The translations under genes and the position numbers were made by a program. DNA of 64,000 nt from Pseudomonas cannabina (GTDB taxonomy: Bacteria; Pseudomonadota; Gammaproteobacteria; Pseudomonadales; Pseudomonadaceae): NCBI RefSeq assembly GCF_900100365.1, contig NZ_FNKU01000001.1, forward strand, positions 3,410,001 to 3,474,000, given 5' to 3'. Of this stretch, positions 61,236 to 64,000 are shown one piece after another (position 1 is the first letter of the stretch; every line of letters begins with the position of its first letter). The notes under the pieces were generated by a model. It had not been told where the DNA came from, searched no databases, and was given only the letters and a program-made list of their open reading frames with translations.

Positions 61236-63287
61236 TTGAAGCTGGAACTCAAGAACAGCCTGTCGGTAAAGCTGCTGCGTGTCGTGCTGCTGTCAGCGCT
61301 TCTGGTGGGCGTCGTATTGAGCTGCGCGCAAATCGTTTTCGACGCTTACAAAACCCGGCAAGCCGTTGCAAGTGATGCCGAGCGGATTCTCGGCATGTTT
61401 CGCGACCCCTCGACTCAGGCGGTCTACAGCCTGGACAGGGAAATGGGCATGCAGGTCATCGAAGGCCTGTTTCAGGATGACTCGGTGCGCATGGCGTCGA
61501 TCGGACACCCCAACGAAACCCTGCTCGCCGAAAAAGACCGCCCGCTGAAAGCATCGCCGACCCGCTGGCTGACCGATCTCATTCTGGGTCAAGAGCGCAG
61601 CTTCTCTACGCAGTTAGTGGGACGCAGCCCGTACAGCGAGTATTACGGTGATTTGCGCATTACCCTGGACACGGCCAACTACGGCGAAAGTTTTCTGGTC
61701 AACGCGGGCATCATCTTCATCGCTGGCGTGCTACGAGCGTTGGCAATGGGCCTGGTGCTGTATCTGGTCTATCACTGGCTGCTGACCAAGCCGCTGTCGA
61801 AAATAATCGAGCACCTGACGACCATCAACCCGGATCGCCCCAGCGAGTATCAATTGCCGCTGCTCAAGGGTCATGAAAAGAACGAGTTGGGGATCTGGGT
61901 CAACACCGCCAATCAGCTGCTGGCCTCCATCGAGCGCAACACCTACCTGCGCCACGAGGCCGAAAGCAATCTGCAGCGCCTGGCGCACTATGACTTTCTG
62001 ACCGGGCTGCCCAACCGGCTTCAATTACAGACCCGACTGGACCGGATTCTGGAGGATGCCGGACGTCAGCAACACCGGGTTGCGGTTCTGTGCGTGGGCC
62101 TCGATGACTTCAAAGGCATCAACGAGCAGTTCAGTTATCAGGCCGGCGATCAGTTGCTGTTGGCACTCGCAGACCGGTTGCGCGCGCACAGCGGCCGGCT
62201 CGGCGCTCTGGCGCGGCTGGGCGGCGATCAGTTCGCGCTGGTTCAGGCCACTATCGAGCAGCCTTACGAAGCGGCAGAACTGGCGCAAAATATCCTCGAC
62301 GAGCTGGAAGCCCCGTTCGAAGTAGCCGAACAGCGCATCCAGTTGCGGGCCACCATCGGCATTACCCTGTTCCCCGAGGACGGCGACAGCACCGAGAAAC
62401 TGCTGCAGAAAGCTGAACAGACCATGACCCTGGCCAAAGCCCGCTCGCGCAATCGCTACCAGTTCTACATCGCCAGCGTCGACAGCGAAATGCGCCGCCG
62501 TCGGGAGCTCGAAAAAGACCTGCGTGAAGCCTTGCCGCGTGATCAGTTGTACCTGGTCTATCAGCCGCAGATCAGCTATCGCGACAACAGTGTGGTCGGC
62601 GTGGAAGCGCTGATTCGCTGGCAACACCCGGAGCATGGGCTGGTGCCGCCGGACGCGTTTATCCCGCTGGCCGAGCAGAACGGCACGATCATCGCCATCG
62701 GTGAATGGGTGCTAGACCAGGCTTGCCGCCAGTTGCGCGAATGGCTCGATCAGGGCTTCACCGATTTGCGCATGGCGGTGAACCTGTCGACCGTGCAACT
62801 GCATCACGCCGAGCTGCCACGGGTCGTCAACAACCTGTTGCAAATCTATCGCCTGCCACCCCGCTGCCTCGAGCTGGAAGTCACCGAAACCGGCCTGATG
62901 GAAGACATCAATACCGCCGCCCAGCACTTGCTCAGCCTGCGCCGCTCCGGTGCATTGATCGCCATCGATGACTTCGGCACCGGTTACTCTTCGCTCAGTT
63001 ACCTGAAGAGTCTGCCGCTGGACAAGATCAAAATTGACAAGAGTTTCGTCCAGGACCTCATTCATGACGACGATGACGCCACGATCGTGCGGGCAATCAT
63101 CCAACTGGGCAAAAGCCTCGGCATGCAGGTGATTGCCGAAGGTGTGGAAACCGTCGAGCAAGAGGCCTACGTGGTGACCGAGGGCTGCCATGAAGGCCAA
63201 GGCTACCTGTACAGCAAACCGTTGGCAGCCCGTGAGCTGCTGGCGTATTTGAAGCAGGCACGTCAGCGCAATCCCGTCACACTCTGA
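61236..63287 (+). CDS. bifA: GGDEF-EAL protein BifA, c-di-GMP phosphodiesterase
   Basis: 683 residues. Two membrane helices (about 13-33 and 152-182) frame a periplasmic domain; then a degenerate GGDEF domain with GGDQF (about residue 329), and an EAL domain with VGVEALIRWQHP (about 452), TDDFGTGYSSL-type loop IDDFGTGYSSLSYL and VIAEGVET. The altered GGDQF predicts loss of cyclase activity, with c-di-GMP hydrolysis retained. The location after sodB matches BifA of P. aeruginosa, a swarming/biofilm regulator. Starts at TTG. Confidence 0.92.
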   Translation: MKLELKNSLSVKLLRVVLLSALLVGVVLSCAQIVFDAYKTRQAVASDAERILGMFRDPSTQAVYSLDREMGMQVIEGLFQDDSVRMASIGHPNETLLAEKDRPLKASPTRWLTDLILGQERSFSTQLVGRSPYSEYYGDLRITLDTANYGESFLVNAGIIFIAGVLRALAMGLVLYLVYHWLLTKPLSKIIEHLTTINPDRPSEYQLPLLKGHEKNELGIWVNTANQLLASIERNTYLRHEAESNLQRLAHYDFLTGLPNRLQLQTRLDRILEDAGRQQHRVAVLCVGLDDFKGINEQFSYQAGDQLLLALADRLRAHSGRLGALARLGGDQFALVQATIEQPYEAAELAQNILDELEAPFEVAEQRIQLRATIGITLFPEDGDSTEKLLQKAEQTMTLAKARSRNRYQFYIASVDSEMRRRRELEKDLREALPRDQLYLVYQPQISYRDNSVVGVEALIRWQHPEHGLVPPDAFIPLAEQNGTIIAIGEWVLDQACRQLREWLDQGFTDLRMAVNLSTVQLHHAELPRVVNNLLQIYRLPPRCLELEVTETGLMEDINTAAQHLLSLRRSGALIAIDDFGTGYSSLSYLKSLPLDKIKIDKSFVQDLIHDDDDATIVRAIIQLGKSLGMQVIAEGVETVEQEAYVVTEGCHEGQGYLYSKPLAARELLAYLKQARQRNPVTL

Positions 63288-63466
63288 AAACTGCCGCGCA
63301 GCAGAGGCCGGTCAGAACGTTTTGAAACCGTCTTTTACAACCTGTCTGATACCTGATCACGACGGCAACGGCGTTTTGCCTTTACATCGAATGCAAATCT
63401 TTCGCATCATGTCGCAGATTTTATGGGCGCACTCCCGCCTTAACCCTATCGACGCAGGATTCCGTC

Positions 63467-64000
63467 ATGATTCGTATGCCTCTGGCAACCGCTAGTCTGT
63501 TGGCCATCGCTATCTCTCTCGCCGGTTGCGGTGAAGGCAAGGACAAGGCCGCCGCCCAGGCGCCAGCCGCAACCCCTGCTGCCCCGGCCACCGCGCCAGC
63601 GCCTGCTGCACCCGCCGCCGCGCCGGTCGCCGCCGCACAAACAGACGACGCAGCGGCCAAAGCCGTGGTCGCCAACTACGCCAACATGGTGTCGGCCGTA
63701 TTCGACGATGCCGAGGCCGGTGCGAAAAAACTCAGCGCGGCGGTCGACGCATTTCTGGCCAAGCCCAACGACGAAACCCTGAAAGCGGCTCGTGAAGCCT
63801 GGGTGGCGGCACGTGTGCCTTATATGCAGAGCGAAGTATTCCGCTTCGGCAACACCATCATCGACGACTGGGAAGGACAGGTTAACGCCTGGCCGCTGGA
63901 CGAAGGCCTGATCGATTATGTGGCTAAGGATTACCAGCACGCGCTGGGCAACCCAGGCGCTACGGCCAACATCATCGCCAACACCGAAATTCAGGTGGGC
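63467..64000 (+). CDS. icmP: Imelysin-family iron-regulated lipoprotein (partial)
   Basis: The first 178 codons; the gene runs beyond the window. A lipoprotein signal (IAISLAGCGEG) is followed by an Ala/Pro-rich linker and the imelysin (IrpA-like) domain with YANMVSAVFDDAEAGAKKL, EAWVAARVPYMQSEVFRF and WPLDEGLIDYV. The matching P. aeruginosa gene after bifA is the insulin-cleaving metalloproteinase icmP, so the symbol is by synteny. An iron box is possible upstream (AATGCAAATCTTTCGCATC) but is a weak match. Confidence 0.85.
   Translation, partial: MIRMPLATASLLAIAISLAGCGEGKDKAAAQAPAATPAAPATAPAPAAPAAAPVAAAQTDDAAAKAVVANYANMVSAVFDDAEAGAKKLSAAVDAFLAKPNDETLKAAREAWVAARVPYMQSEVFRFGNTIIDDWEGQVNAWPLDEGLIDYVAKDYQHALGNPGATANIIANTEIQVG

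Overview
The window is a piece of a Pseudomonas chromosome, almost certainly the P. syringae group. The evidence is GC-rich coding DNA, a mexB-oprM efflux operon end, a pcaR-I-J-F-T beta-ketoadipate cluster, and gene order matching the P. aeruginosa pykA/fumarase and olsB-olsA-acpH-pyeR-pyeM-xenB-argP-argO-sodB-bifA-imelysin regions. Known IS5-family elements and small non-autonomous repeats typical of P. syringae are abundant. No rRNA, tRNA or CRISPR array was found.

Layout. 1-1820: end of mexB and oprM. 1909-7383: pca cluster on the minus strand with a PcaR operator. 7384-12807: a possible structured RNA, a small gene, a Pit phosphate transporter, a HerA-like ATPase and purU. 13063-27231: a 14-kb mosaic of stacked insertion elements with broken plasmid-type cargo, wedged between purU and mvaT. 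27260-33894: mvaT, sbcB and the first four genes of a MoxR-type operon (RDD, SpoIIM, DUF4129, DUF4350). 33907-39492: a second, 5.6-kb insertion that separates those four genes from moxR and DUF58. It holds an integrase remnant, a ParE/Phd-type toxin-antitoxin pair, an IS1182-family element and a membrane-protein gene split by an IS and a MITE. 39496-64000: moxR and DUF58, a PilZ gene broken by a MITE, then mostly intact core genes (pyk, class I fumarase, cardiolipin synthase, ornithine-lipid genes, pyeR-pyeM-xenB, argP/argO, sodB, bifA, imelysin).

The main story is mobile DNA. Ten copies of a 99-bp MITE (MITE-1) and three copies of a 100-bp MITE (MITE-2) all sit in 4-bp YTAR targets (CTAG, TTAG, CTAA, TTAA). 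The ends of MITE-1 match those of a 1209-bp IS5-group element present four times; the ends of MITE-2 match a 1194-bp IS5-group element present once. Removing each MITE plus one target copy restores one open frame in a PilZ gene, a plasmid-type repA, a large helical protein of possible defence type, and (with an IS) a membrane-protein gene. Remnants of repA, alpA, a mobC-like gene and an oriT-like GC-rich stretch suggest that a plasmid or integrative element once entered at the purU-mvaT gap. The gap's two outer edges both carry CTAA, and the nearest edge lies about 30 bases upstream of the apparent mvaT -35 box.
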